Assembly (NCBI GenBank): GCA_013361525.1
Contig: JABFXY010000206.1
Span: 1 to 64,000 of the forward strand
Direction of reading: 5' to 3'
Origin: Polyangiaceae bacterium
Lineage (GTDB): Bacteria; Myxococcota_A; Polyangia; Polyangiales; Polyangiaceae
Length of the DNA stretch: 64,000 bases
The notes beneath the pieces are model-generated. The model was not told the DNA's origin. It made no database searches and was given only the letters and a program-made list of their open reading frames with translations. This document shows, piece after piece, positions 48,098-57,211 of this stretch (positions are counted from its first letter, which is position 1; every line of letters begins with the position of its first letter). Made by a program: the position numbers and the translations under genes.

Positions 48098-49372
48098 ATG
48101 ACGACGCAGACGACGAGCACGTTCAAGATCCCGGGCGGCAACAACAGGGGCACCTTGCTCCACGCCGCCGACGACAAGACGCTGAGGTACTGGTTCGACC
48201 GAATCGGCAATGACCTCGCCGCCGACCCCGGGAGGAAATGGGCCGACAAAGATCGTCAATGGCTCGGCGACGCAAAGAAGATCCTCGTCGAGCGAGGGGT
48301 CAACGCCGACGAGCTCCCGATCCCGAACGGCAGTGGCAACGGCGGCGGCGGCGCGTCGCAGCCCCGCGCGGCGAGTAATGGCGCCACTCAGCGTGGACAG
48401 AACGGAGCCGCAAATGGCGCGGCTCTCGCGCGCCGCCAGGACGCGCAGGTCGTCGGCAGCTTCAAGAACGCTCAGGCAATCAACCAGCAGCTCGAGAACG
48501 CGGCTTCGCTCTATCACCTGGTGAGTCCGGCGACGTCCTGCGGCTCGATCTCGATGGGCTGCGAGGTTGCCCTCTCCCTGGTGCAAGTCGACCCGAGCAC
48601 CGAGAAGGGCGGACCGGGCGAAGTGTACCCGCTCCCGGGCGGCAAGCTCGGCCTGAGCGGTACCACGCTGAAGAAGATCGCGGCTGCTGCCGGCGTCTCG
48701 TGGGATCCGCAGAAGAGCGGGCGCCTCGATGACGGCCGCGAGCCGAACTACTGCCACTACCGAGCCGTGGGTTGGGTCCGGAACTTCGACGGCTCGATGC
48801 GGTGCCTCAGCGGCGAGATCGAGCTCGATCTGCGAGACGACTCTCCGCAGTACGACGCCATGAAGGCCCGCGCGAGGGATGAGGCCAACTTCACCTCGCA
48901 GATCCGCGACATGCGCCTCTTCCTCATCCGCCACGCGGAGACGAAGGCAAAGCTCCGCGCGATCACCGACATGGGGATCAAGCGCAGCTACACGGCGGCC
49001 GAGCTCACCAAGCCGTTTGCCGTCGCATCGCTCATGTTCACCGGTCACTCCGACAACCCCGAGATCCAGAAGATGTTCGCCGAGAAGATCGGCGACGCGT
49101 ACACGGCCAGCATCCGAGGTCTCTTCGGCGCTCCTGCTGCTCAAGCGCCGGCGCTGCCGGCCTCGCCTGCTCCCTTCGTTGGGCACAGCACGCCGCCGGT
49201 GGGTGCGGTCGGTGCCGACGACGACTTCATCGACATGCCTGCGCCTGCGCCGACGCCGCGACCCGCGGCACAAGCCTCGCCTCCGGCGCAGCAACCCGCG
49301 AGCGACGACGAAGAGCTCGAAGACCCGTACGCGGACGAGCCGAATCGCGGCGACGACCCGAACCGCTACTGA
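48098..49372 (+). CDS. Possible DNA-annealing/recombination protein
   Basis: A 424-residue protein with AGGAG nine bases before the ATG. The core (residues about 110-340) includes NAASLYHLVSPATSCGSISM, LKKIAAAAGVSWDPQKSGRL, YCHYRAVGWVRNFDGSMRC and RLFLIRHAETKAKLRAITDM with GIKRSYTAAELTKPFAVASL. The C-terminal tail is acidic and Pro/Ala-rich, like single-strand binding or annealing proteins. Its place before the SbcD-SbcC fusion supports a recombination role, but the family is unproven. Confidence 0.55.
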   Translation: MTTQTTSTFKIPGGNNRGTLLHAADDKTLRYWFDRIGNDLAADPGRKWADKDRQWLGDAKKILVERGVNADELPIPNGSGNGGGGASQPRAASNGATQRGQNGAANGAALARRQDAQVVGSFKNAQAINQQLENAASLYHLVSPATSCGSISMGCEVALSLVQVDPSTEKGGPGEVYPLPGGKLGLSGTTLKKIAAAAGVSWDPQKSGRLDDGREPNYCHYRAVGWVRNFDGSMRCLSGEIELDLRDDSPQYDAMKARARDEANFTSQIRDMRLFLIRHAETKAKLRAITDMGIKRSYTAAELTKPFAVASLMFTGHSDNPEIQKMFAEKIGDAYTASIRGLFGAPAAQAPALPASPAPFVGHSTPPVGAVGADDDFIDMPAPAPTPRPAAQASPPAQQPASDDEELEDPYADEPNRGDDPNRY

Positions 49373-49384
49373 CCGGAGTCGACA

Positions 49385-49720
49385 ATGGAAGCGACGCACA
49401 CCAATGGCGCCGAGACGGCGCCGACCGAACCCCCGCCGCCGGCTCCGACCGGCGAGCTCCGCCCGAAGACCGTCGACGAGGCGATCACGCATTGGCGGCG
49501 CGCAATGGAGGAGCACTCCCGCCTGAAGTGGGACGCCGAGGTTGCCGAGGCCAAGGCGCTCGTCGCGGCTGACGGCAAGAACGAGGCGGTGCGCAAAGCG
49601 CAGGCGGTTCTCGCCTCCGCGTCCGCGCACAAGCTCGCTGACGAAGCCAAGGCTCAGGCGCTCGCCGCCGAGGCGATGGTCGTCGCGCTCGTCGGCGCAC
49701 CGATCGGGGGTCGTCGGTGA
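49385..49720 (+). CDS. 111-residue helical protein
   Basis: Pro-rich acidic start (GAETAPTEPPPPAPTGELRP), then one long Ala/Lys helix (DAEVAEAKALVAADGKNEAV, RKAQAVLASASAHKLADEAK). Probably a coiled-coil partner or adaptor of the neighbouring recombination proteins. Its stop overlaps the next GTG. Confidence 0.5.
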   Translation: MEATHTNGAETAPTEPPPPAPTGELRPKTVDEAITHWRRAMEEHSRLKWDAEVAEAKALVAADGKNEAVRKAQAVLASASAHKLADEAKAQALAAEAMVVALVGAPIGGRR

Positions 49721-49977
49721 CCGTGACGGTCTGCATGGCCGAGCCGATCGGTAGGGATGCCGATCCTGTCGCGACGACGATCGCGATCTGCGAGCGCATC
49801 CCCGCCGCGGATCGAAGCCTCGCCGAGGCCGAGGACTTCTACCGCGGTGAGGCAAAGAAGCTCTACGGCGCGCTGACCGCGTCGCTGCCGCAGGGAACGC
49901 TCCACGCCTTGCTCGTGGAACTGCTGAACGGCGCGCCGAGCCTCTTTCGAGGTCCGGCGCCGCGGAGGGAAACATGA
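49717..49977 (+). CDS. 86-residue helical protein
   Basis: GTG 49717 (GTGA overlap). Helical with EAEDFYRGEAKKLYGALTAS and LHALLVELLNGAPSLF, and a basic end. The next gene starts within its stop codon (ATGA), so it may be co-translated with the SbcD-SbcC protein. Confidence 0.5.
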   Translation: MTVTVCMAEPIGRDADPVATTIAICERIPAADRSLAEAEDFYRGEAKKLYGALTASLPQGTLHALLVELLNGAPSLFRGPAPRRET

Positions 49978-52900
49978 GCACGATCGCTTTGATCTCGGAC
50001 CAGCACTTCGACCGCTCATCCCGATGGGAAGAGCACCTCCGCATCATGTCGTGGATCGTGGCGGAGCTACGGGAGAACCGCCCGGCAACCATTCTACTCG
50101 GCGGAGACCTCTTCGAGCGCAAGCCGACCCCCGAGGAGATGCGTGCCGCGATCGACTGGGTGCGCGAGCTCGCCGACATCGCCGAAGTGGTCGGCGTCTA
50201 CGGCAACCACGACGTGGAGAACTCGCTATACCCCCTGACGAAGCTCGACACCCGGCACCCCGTCACCATCTACGCGGAGCCCGCGGTGCATGAGACCAAG
50301 TGGGGAGCCATCGCGTGCCTTCCGTGGCCTCGGCGAGCCCAGCTGCTCGCGTCGATCGGAGCGGAGGTCGATCACGAGACCGCCAACCAGATTGCTTTCG
50401 AGGCGCTGCAGAACGTGCTCCGGTGGCTTGGCAGCGAGGCTGAGTCCCGCGCCGAAGGCGGCGCACGCGTGCTCCTCTCGCACTGCCAGGTCCGTGGCGC
50501 GCGCGTCTCGACCGGCCAGCCGCTCGCGCCGGGCGCAGACTTCGAGCTCGGCCTCGAGGACCTCGCACTTGCTCGCGCCGACGCCTACCTGTTCGGTCAC
50601 ATCCACCGCCGGACTGAGGATGGCGAGTGGACCATCGCAGGCGCGCCCGCGCTCTATGCTGGCAGTCCGCGCCGGACGGCATTCGGGGAAGTCGAGACGA
50701 AGAGCTACGCGCTCGTCGACGTGTCGAAGCGGCCGGTCTGGGTCGATCTCGTTGAAACGCCGTGCGCGCCGATGCTCCTTCTCGAAGAGACGGCGGTCGA
50801 CGGTTCGTTCCCTGGCGGGCCTCTGGCGCATTACGACGGTGTCTGCACGCCGAGAGGCGCGGAGATTCGCTTTCGCTACACCGTCGAGTCCCAGCACCGC
50901 GACGCTGCCCGCGCCGATGCGGAGCACTGGCGCAAGACCTGGCTCGAGTGCGGTGCGGTGAGCGTGAAGCTCGAGGAGGTCGTTCGTGCGACGTTGGTCG
51001 CGCGCGCGCCCGAGATCGCCCGAGCCACCACGCTCGACGCCAAGCTCGATGCTCTCTGGAAGTCGCGCGACGTCGAACTCGACGACGAGCGCCGAGCTCG
51101 CGTCTTCGACCGCCTCAGGCAGATCGAAGATGCAGAGCGCAAGGCGAACGGCAGCGGGAGCGGAGCCGCCGGCGGCAGCGTACGGTTCGAAGCCATTCGC
51201 GCCCGACGGATCGGCGTGCTCCAAGACGTCGACGTCGACCTCACCAGAACGGACGGCATTCTCGTAGCCGTTTGCGGGGAGAACGGCGCAGGGAAGTCCA
51301 CCTTTCTCGAGACGATGATGGGCGCTGTCACGCGTCGGTGCCCAACCCGAGGACCGCTCGGGAAGCTCGCAACCGGTCGCGACTCTGTCGTCGAGGCGCG
51401 GGTCGTGAACGGCGCGCCCTGGACGATCCGACACCTACTCGACAGCGTGAGTGGCGCAGGCGAAAGCCTGGTGCTCGACGGCGACGGCCGGCCCGCGTTC
51501 GACTCCGCGAAGCGAAAGGCGTTCGACGGCTGGGCCGAGAGGAATCTGCCGGCGCCCGAGGTTCTGCTCGCCTCGACGTTCGCGGCGCAAAGCGATCGCG
51601 GCTTTCTCGAGATGTCGGAGGGGGAACGGAAGCAAGTCCTCCTGAAGGTTCTGGGGGTCGACCGGCTTGAGGCTCTCGCCGAGCTCGCTCGCGCACAAGG
51701 CCGCGAGGCGAAGACCGCCGCTGCTCGCCTCCGTGGGCGCCTGGACGGTCTGCCCGCTCTCGACGTGGTCGAGGCCGATGCCGAGCTCGTCCAGGCCACA
51801 AGAGCGGTTCAGGACGCCGAGGAAGCGCTCGCGACGGCACGCGTCGCCGACGAAGCCGCGAAGGCGTACGCGGGCACGGTCCGCCGCCTTGCTGAGGTCC
51901 GGCGCGAGCTCGCCGACCTTGGGGGGCGCCGAGCCAACAACGCCGCCTTGCTACCGGAGGCGGACAAGATCCGCCACGCTGCAACCCGCACCGCCGAGCT
52001 CCGCGAGAAGCTCGTTCCGGAGGTCGACGCCGAGATCGCCGCCATCACTGCGCAGATCGCTACGATCGACGGGCAACGTCGCGAAACGGTGGCGCGGTGG
52101 GAGGCTGCTCAGCGCCAGGCGGAGGAGGCACGGAAGCGCATCGTCGCGGCGGATCGCATGCTCGCCAGCGAGGCCGAGGTCACCAAGGCGGCTGCGTCCT
52201 TGGAGGGGCTGCGCGTCGCGATCGAGCAGACCGCTGCGGAGGAAGCTGCCGCGAAGGAGTACGTCGACGCCCTTTCAAACGGCCTGATCGACGGCGCCGG
52301 CAAGCGGATCGGCGGCCTGCGCGCCGGGCTCGCGGCGATCGGCACCGAGCCGCTGGAGGCACGCGCAATCGCCACCCGAACGCTCGCCGAGGACGATGCC
52401 GCGAAGGTCGAGATCGAGACGGGCCCCACCCGACTTGCGACCGCACGCGCTCAACTCGCCGACGGCGCCCAGTTGCTGCGGCGGAAGCGTGAAGACCTCG
52501 TCCACGTCGAACGCATCGCAGCCCGGGCTGGAGAGATCGAAGCGGCGCGCGCCGCCAAGGCCACTGCCGCGGAGGAACTCGCAACCGCCGAGCACTCGGC
52601 CACGCAGCACGAAGAGATCAAGGCGGAGCTCGAGCCGCAGAAGAAGGCGCTCGCCGACGAGCTCGCCGAGAAGAACTTCGTACGCAGTGGGTACGCGACC
52701 GAGATCGGCGGGCTCGCGGTCGACGCTCGACGCGCGCCTCACCTCGAGAACGCCACCGCCAGGCTCGCGGAGATCGAGCCGCAGATCGCCAAGCTGCAGG
52801 TGGAGAAGCTCGAGCTTGAGGCGATCCCCGCGGTCGACGTCGCGACCGATCACGTCGCCCAGGCCGAGACTAGGGTCGCCGCGTGCCGTGCGCGTCGTGA

Positions 52901-53564
52901 ACGCTCGATGCTCGAGGCCGAGCAGGCGAAGAAGACGGCGGACGAACGCGCCAAGGTCACGGCCGAGCTCGCCGACATCGAGGACGAAGTAGCCGACTTC
53001 GCGCTCCTCGCCGACAGTCTGGGCAAGGACGGACTCCAGACGGCTGCCATCGACGCCGCCACACCCGAATTGACGGCGCTCTCGAACGATCTGCTGCATT
53101 CCTGCCACGGCTCGAGGTTCACCACCACGATCTCGGCGACACGCGCGAGCGCCGACGGGAAGCGGGAACTGACGGGCATCAGCGTCAACGTGCTCGACAC
53201 GGAGAAGGGCCGTGATGGCGCAGGTGAGACCTATTCGGGCGGCGAGAAGGTGATTCTCAACACCGCGATCTCGTTCGCGCTCACGTTCATTGGCTGCCGC
53301 CAGAGCGGCGCAGAAGGCCCGACTCTGGTCCGGGACGAAAGCGGCGCTGCTTTGTCTCCGAAGAACGGGCGCGCTTGGATCGCGATGCTTCGGCGCGGTG
53401 GGCAGATGGTCGGAGCATCGAAGATCCTCTTCGTCTCCCACGATCCGGAGCTTTGGGCGCTCGCTGACGATCGCATCCTCGTCGAGGACGGTCGGGTCAC
53501 CCTCGCTCCGTCAACGCGCGGACCGTCAGTCGCAATCGGAACGACGCGTCGAGAGGCCGCATGA
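49974..53564 (+). CDS. Single-chain SbcD-SbcC (Mre11-Rad50) fusion
   Basis: A 1196-residue protein. Residues 1-270 are a complete Mre11-type nuclease: SDQH (8-11), GGDLFE (43-48), YGNHD (76-80), His170 in LLSHCQV and GHIHR (208-212). Residues 403-560 start a Rad50 ATPase with Walker A GENGAGKST (435-443). A long coiled coil follows, and the C-terminal lobe has signature YSGGEK (1087-1092), a Walker B region PTLVRDES (to 1123) and switch His1156 (FVSHD). No CxxC zinc hook is present in the coil. In most organisms the two are separate genes. Confidence 0.92.
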   Translation: MSTIALISDQHFDRSSRWEEHLRIMSWIVAELRENRPATILLGGDLFERKPTPEEMRAAIDWVRELADIAEVVGVYGNHDVENSLYPLTKLDTRHPVTIYAEPAVHETKWGAIACLPWPRRAQLLASIGAEVDHETANQIAFEALQNVLRWLGSEAESRAEGGARVLLSHCQVRGARVSTGQPLAPGADFELGLEDLALARADAYLFGHIHRRTEDGEWTIAGAPALYAGSPRRTAFGEVETKSYALVDVSKRPVWVDLVETPCAPMLLLEETAVDGSFPGGPLAHYDGVCTPRGAEIRFRYTVESQHRDAARADAEHWRKTWLECGAVSVKLEEVVRATLVARAPEIARATTLDAKLDALWKSRDVELDDERRARVFDRLRQIEDAERKANGSGSGAAGGSVRFEAIRARRIGVLQDVDVDLTRTDGILVAVCGENGAGKSTFLETMMGAVTRRCPTRGPLGKLATGRDSVVEARVVNGAPWTIRHLLDSVSGAGESLVLDGDGRPAFDSAKRKAFDGWAERNLPAPEVLLASTFAAQSDRGFLEMSEGERKQVLLKVLGVDRLEALAELARAQGREAKTAAARLRGRLDGLPALDVVEADAELVQATRAVQDAEEALATARVADEAAKAYAGTVRRLAEVRRELADLGGRRANNAALLPEADKIRHAATRTAELREKLVPEVDAEIAAITAQIATIDGQRRETVARWEAAQRQAEEARKRIVAADRMLASEAEVTKAAASLEGLRVAIEQTAAEEAAAKEYVDALSNGLIDGAGKRIGGLRAGLAAIGTEPLEARAIATRTLAEDDAAKVEIETGPTRLATARAQLADGAQLLRRKREDLVHVERIAARAGEIEAARAAKATAAEELATAEHSATQHEEIKAELEPQKKALADELAEKNFVRSGYATEIGGLAVDARRAPHLENATARLAEIEPQIAKLQVEKLELEAIPAVDVATDHVAQAETRVAACRARRERSMLEAEQAKKTADERAKVTAELADIEDEVADFALLADSLGKDGLQTAAIDAATPELTALSNDLLHSCHGSRFTTTISATRASADGKRELTGISVNVLDTEKGRDGAGETYSGGEKVILNTAISFALTFIGCRQSGAEGPTLVRDESGAALSPKNGRAWIAMLRRGGQMVGASKILFVSHDPELWALADDRILVEDGRVTLAPSTRGPSVAIGTTRREAA

Positions 53565-53761
53565 AGACCGTTCAATCACCCTGCTGCTTCACACCGCTCC
53601 ACCTGCTGGAGAATCCCGATCGAGCCTGTACGTTCTGCGGCGCGCCATTGAAGCGCGTTGGCGACGGCTACGAGCTCGCCGGCATCCCGCCAATCGAAAC
53701 CAAGGCCGAGATCGCTGCGCGGCAGAAGGCGGTCGCGGCAATCGGAGGAGCGTCGTCATGA
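53561..53761 (+). CDS. 66-residue zinc-finger protein
   Basis: ATGA overlap with the fusion gene. Cys pairs CC (8-9) and CTFCG (23-27) suggest a small zinc ribbon. A C-terminal helix follows (IETKAEIAARQKAVAAIGG). It may be an SbcCD accessory factor or a small DNA-binding protein. Confidence 0.55.
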   Translation: MKTVQSPCCFTPLHLLENPDRACTFCGAPLKRVGDGYELAGIPPIETKAEIAARQKAVAAIGGASS

Positions 53762-54360
53762 CCAAAGACGAAGTCGTCGCGATGGCCGGTCCGCACCAGA
53801 CCGTCCAAGGCGCGAAGCATCCCGAGCTCGGCGAAGGGTGGGCGGTGCATCAGCACGGCGCCCCATTCTTCGCGCCGGAGGTCGGCGACGCGGTCCGGTT
53901 GAAGCACATTGGTCTCGGCGGCGCTGGAGAGGGCTTCTCGTACCTCACTGCGGTCACCGAGGACGGACGCTCGATCCGGCTCGACACCACCAAGCGGGAG
54001 CGCGGCGATCACCACAAGCCGCTCTGGCATCCGCGACTCGGGGTTGGCTGGCTCATCGTGATCGGCGGCTCAAAGAAATGGGACCACCGCTTCGAGGCGG
54101 ACAGCGGAGAGAAGCTCACGTTCAGCGCGGCGCGCGCCTGGGTCGGCAAGCCCGGGAAGGAGCCGAATGGCCCGCGGCAGAAGCCTGGGAAGCCGAGGCC
54201 GCCGAAGACCGTCGAGCAGATCGAGTGGGATAAGTGGATGACCTACGAATCCTACGACGGTGAGGTCTTCGTGTTCCGAGACTCGCCGCCGCCCGCTGAA
54301 GAGCCCACTGAACCCAAGGCGCATTCGGAACAGCCCGACCTGTTCGGAGGAGCCTCGTGA
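53758..54360 (+). CDS. Unknown 200-residue protein
   Basis: ATGA overlap. It has a beta-rich centre (AVTEDGRSIRLDTTKRERGD, HPRLGVGWLIVIGG) and a basic Pro/Lys segment (GPRQKPGKPRPPKTVEQIEW), then DGEVFVFRDSPPP. The tail (SEQPDLFGG) resembles a clamp-binding QxxLF box (QPDLF), which could tether it to the DNA polymerase beta clamp. Unassigned. Confidence 0.5.
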   Translation: MTKDEVVAMAGPHQTVQGAKHPELGEGWAVHQHGAPFFAPEVGDAVRLKHIGLGGAGEGFSYLTAVTEDGRSIRLDTTKRERGDHHKPLWHPRLGVGWLIVIGGSKKWDHRFEADSGEKLTFSAARAWVGKPGKEPNGPRQKPGKPRPPKTVEQIEWDKWMTYESYDGEVFVFRDSPPPAEEPTEPKAHSEQPDLFGGAS

Positions 54361-54722
54361 AGCTCATCGCTGCGATGCAGCCGGAGCAATGGGACCGCGA
54401 GGAAGGGCAAATTGTCTTCGCTCGTCTCGCTGTCTGGAGTGGCGAGGAGTCGGGCGACCTCCGCGTTTGCTACGAGCGCGTGACGAGCGACGGTCCAGAC
54501 GCGCAACCTCTCGAAGATCGAGACATTCAGAACCTCGACCTGTCTCCGGAAGAGTCGAAGTGGCTGCTTGGCGTCCTTCAAGAGCGGCTCGCCGCCACCC
54601 CTGCCCCGCTCGTGCTCGAGTCGGACGGCTTCCGCGTGCAGATGGAGCCGGTTGTGCCGCGCGACCAAGCAGCGCTCGAGCGCTACCTCGCTGACCGGAG
54701 CGGAACGGACGGTGCACTGTGA
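54357..54722 (+). CDS. 121-residue unknown protein
   Basis: GTG 54357 (GTGA overlap). It contains QWDREEGQIVFARLAVWSGE, LSPEESKWLLGVLQERL and ESDGFRVQMEPVVPRD. Compact alpha/beta; no family recognised. Confidence 0.45.
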   Translation: MKLIAAMQPEQWDREEGQIVFARLAVWSGEESGDLRVCYERVTSDGPDAQPLEDRDIQNLDLSPEESKWLLGVLQERLAATPAPLVLESDGFRVQMEPVVPRDQAALERYLADRSGTDGAL

Positions 54723-55144
54723 ACGCTCCGCCCGTGGCCGAGCTGCGCGCCATTCACGATCGCGGTCGCCAAGAAGCCTACGCCAGGTTCGTTCCGAAGG
54801 ACGAGCTCGACGGCGAGGGGCTGAAGGCGGTCTGGGAGGCTGGGCGGCAGTCGGTGCTTGCGCAGCCGTCCGGCTTCAGCGATCGCGACGTCTTCTGCGA
54901 GCGTTGCAATAAGCACGGTCGCCGTCCGTTCATGCACCCGGCGCCGCGCGGCTGGCTCTTCCTTGAGACCGTGCTGCCCGCTGCTGGTCCGTTGCCGAAC
55001 GAGAGTGTCATCGTCCTCGCGTGTTCGACCGAGTGCGCACACGCCCTGTGGACTCCTGGGCCTGGCAATCGATGGTCCTCCGCAGAAGTCGAAGCGGCGG
55101 CCGAGCCTGACAACGCCGTCCGCGTTGAGGAGCCGACTCGATGA
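54719..55144 (+). CDS. 141-residue protein with Cys pairs
   Basis: GTG 54719 (GTGA overlap). The second half has FCERCNKHGRRPFMHP and IVLACSTECAHALW, suggesting a zinc-stabilised fold. Helical start (RDRGRQEAYARFVPKDEL-type). Unassigned. Confidence 0.5.
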   Translation: MNAPPVAELRAIHDRGRQEAYARFVPKDELDGEGLKAVWEAGRQSVLAQPSGFSDRDVFCERCNKHGRRPFMHPAPRGWLFLETVLPAAGPLPNESVIVLACSTECAHALWTPGPGNRWSSAEVEAAAEPDNAVRVEEPTR

Positions 55145-55488
55145 CTCCGGAGCGCCGTGCTGCGGTCGTCAGCAATCTGCTCGCCGGGCTCGACGAAGCC
55201 GACGCGGTGGCCTGCAACTGCGTCCTCCTGCACGCGCTGAATCCAGAGGATGAGGCGCCGTTCGAACACACCGATCCGCACGTCGTCGTCGGCGCCTTCG
55301 TCCGCAGGTTGATCCGCGGCGAGGACTTCACGGCGACCGAGCACAAGAGGGCGCTGGAGGCGTTGGCCGACCTACCGCCGATTGGCGCGACGTTCGAGGA
55401 GGCAATCGCGCACGGCCTGGCTCGAAAGAACGACCTCCCAAGACGGCGACGGGCGCACCTGCGCGTCGTGCCGAAGGAGCCGCGATGA
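55141..55488 (+). CDS. 115-residue unknown protein
   Basis: ATGA overlap with its neighbours on both sides. It has a helical N-terminus (AAVVSNLLAGLDEADAVACN) and a basic C-terminus (RKNDLPRRRRAHLRVVPKEP). It could contact nucleic acid. Unassigned. Confidence 0.45.
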   Translation: MTPERRAAVVSNLLAGLDEADAVACNCVLLHALNPEDEAPFEHTDPHVVVGAFVRRLIRGEDFTATEHKRALEALADLPPIGATFEEAIAHGLARKNDLPRRRRAHLRVVPKEPR

Positions 55489-55541
55489 ACGACTGGATCA
55501 AGCAGCCGCCCACGTCGTGGGTCTGGAGCTCGAAGCGATGA
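55485..55541 (+). CDS. 18-codon minigene between two coupled genes
   Basis: ATG 55485 overlaps the upstream stop (ATGA), and its TGA overlaps the ATG of the HerA-like gene. The peptide is MNDWIKQPPTSWVWSSKR. It may only relay ribosomes to the ATPase start. Confidence 0.4.
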   Translation: MNDWIKQPPTSWVWSSKR

Positions 55542-57211
55542 AGCTCCAGATCTCCACCGACCTCGCGTTGCCCGCCGAGGCGATCACGGAATGCACCGCG
55601 ATCGTCGGCAAGCGCGGCATGGGCAAGACGTCCACGGCCGTCGTCCTCGCCGAGGAGATCGTCGGCGCCGGCCATTGCCTCGCGTGGCTCGATCCCCTCG
55701 GCGTTGCTTGGGGCTTGCGACACGCTGGCGCGGGCGAGGGCTACCCGATCCTCATCCTCGGCGGCGACCACGCCGATGCGCCCCTCGAGTCGAACGCCGG
55801 CCGCTTCGTCGCCGAGGTCTTGGTCGAGACGCGTCGCTCAATGGTGCTCGACCTGTCGCGCTTCTCGAAGACCCAGCAACGGACGTTCGTCGCCGACTTC
55901 CTGGAGGAGGTCTACCGCCTCAATCGCGACCCGCTGCACCTCGTGCTCGACGAGGCCGACACGTTCGCCCCGCAATCCGCCGAGGCCGGCGACCGTCGCA
56001 TGCTTGGCGCCGCCGATGCGTGCTGGCGCCGTGGTCGCGCCCGCGGGATCGGCGGAACGCTCATCACCCAGCGCCCGGCGGTGCTCTCGAAGAATCTGCT
56101 CACCCAGAGCGAACTGCTCATCACGCACCGACTCGTGGCGCCGCAGGATCGGAAGGCGATCTCGGACTGGGTCGAGTCGAACTCCACCGATCCCGACAAG
56201 GGCAAGCTCATGATCCAGCAGCTGCCGTCCCTCGAGGTCGGCGAGGCCTGGGTATGGTCTCCAGGCTGGCTCGATGTCTGGAAGCGCGTGAAGGTACGCC
56301 AGCGCCGGACCTTCGATTCGTCATGCACCCCCAAGGTCGGCGAGCGCCGCGCGGCGCCCGGCAAGGCGGCGGAGATCGATCTGGAGGCTTTCCGCGCCCG
56401 CATGGCCGAGCTCGCGACAACCGAGGCGCCGGCACCGAAGGGGAAGGCGAACGAGGAGACCGTCGCGCTCCGTGCGCGCGTCGCCGAGCTGGAGAAGAAG
56501 CTCGCGGAGCGCCCGCCCGCGGCACCGGCGCTCACCCCCGAGCAGGGCGATCTCCTCCGCGCGATTCGTGATGGCGTCGAGAAGGCGACGAGCGTGCTCG
56601 AGAAGGCCGACCAGGCTGCGGGTGAGATCCTCGACAGCCTCTACGTCGCCCGGATGCGCGCTGAGGCCACGACGACGCCTGCGCCTGCCACGACCTACAA
56701 GCGCACCCAGCAGCGGGCAAAGGCCGAAGCGTCGCGTCCCGCCGCTAAGTCAGGCAACTGGGGCCCGGGCGAGCTCGCCACGCTCACGGCCTGCGCCCAA
56801 CACACGAGTGGGTGCAGCCGCGAGCAGTTGACCATCCTCACCGGCTACAAACGCTCCACGCGTGACGCGTACATTCAACGCCTCCGGGCCGCGGCGCTCA
56901 TCGAAGCGGTCGGCTCGCGATTCGTGGCGACCAAGGCCGGCGTGAACGAGCTCGGCCCGTCTTTCAAGCCGCTGCCGACCGGAGCCGCGCTCCGCAAGCA
57001 CTGGCTCGAGCAGCTCCCGCCCGGCGAGCGCGCGCTCTTCGAACAGCTGCTCGCCGCATATCCGAAGCCGATCGCCCGCGATCGACTGGGCGAGGCCGCC
57101 GGCTACGCGCGTTCGTCGCGCGACGCCTACCTCCAACGGCTTGGCGCGCGCGGGCTGGTGACGACCCAGAAGGGCGCGGTCTGCGCCAGCGAGGAGCTCT
57201 TCCGTGGGTGA
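55538..57211 (+). CDS. HerA-like ATPase with C-terminal winged-helix repeats
   Basis: A 557-residue FtsK/HerA-type motor. Walker A is at residues 24-32 (GKRGMGKTS), Walker B at 135-141 (LVLDEAD) and LITQRP (175-180) is the sensor Gln. Residues 260-400 form a coiled coil; then come two similar DNA-binding units (LTILTGYKRSTRDAYIQRL, GEAAGYARSSRDAYLQRL), probably winged helices. Archaeal HerA works with NurA and Mre11-Rad50 in end resection. No NurA-type nuclease is encoded here. The ATG at 55538 is chosen over an upstream in-frame ATG (ATGA coupling). Confidence 0.85.
   Translation: MKLQISTDLALPAEAITECTAIVGKRGMGKTSTAVVLAEEIVGAGHCLAWLDPLGVAWGLRHAGAGEGYPILILGGDHADAPLESNAGRFVAEVLVETRRSMVLDLSRFSKTQQRTFVADFLEEVYRLNRDPLHLVLDEADTFAPQSAEAGDRRMLGAADACWRRGRARGIGGTLITQRPAVLSKNLLTQSELLITHRLVAPQDRKAISDWVESNSTDPDKGKLMIQQLPSLEVGEAWVWSPGWLDVWKRVKVRQRRTFDSSCTPKVGERRAAPGKAAEIDLEAFRARMAELATTEAPAPKGKANEETVALRARVAELEKKLAERPPAAPALTPEQGDLLRAIRDGVEKATSVLEKADQAAGEILDSLYVARMRAEATTTPAPATTYKRTQQRAKAEASRPAAKSGNWGPGELATLTACAQHTSGCSREQLTILTGYKRSTRDAYIQRLRAAALIEAVGSRFVATKAGVNELGPSFKPLPTGAALRKHWLEQLPPGERALFEQLLAAYPKPIARDRLGEAAGYARSSRDAYLQRLGARGLVTTQKGAVCASEELFRG

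Noticed and set aside
47351..50179. A 942-codon open frame on the minus strand
   Set aside because: It is antisense to the rightward recombination genes, which have ribosome sites, overlapping starts and family motifs; the product is Arg-rich and composition-driven.
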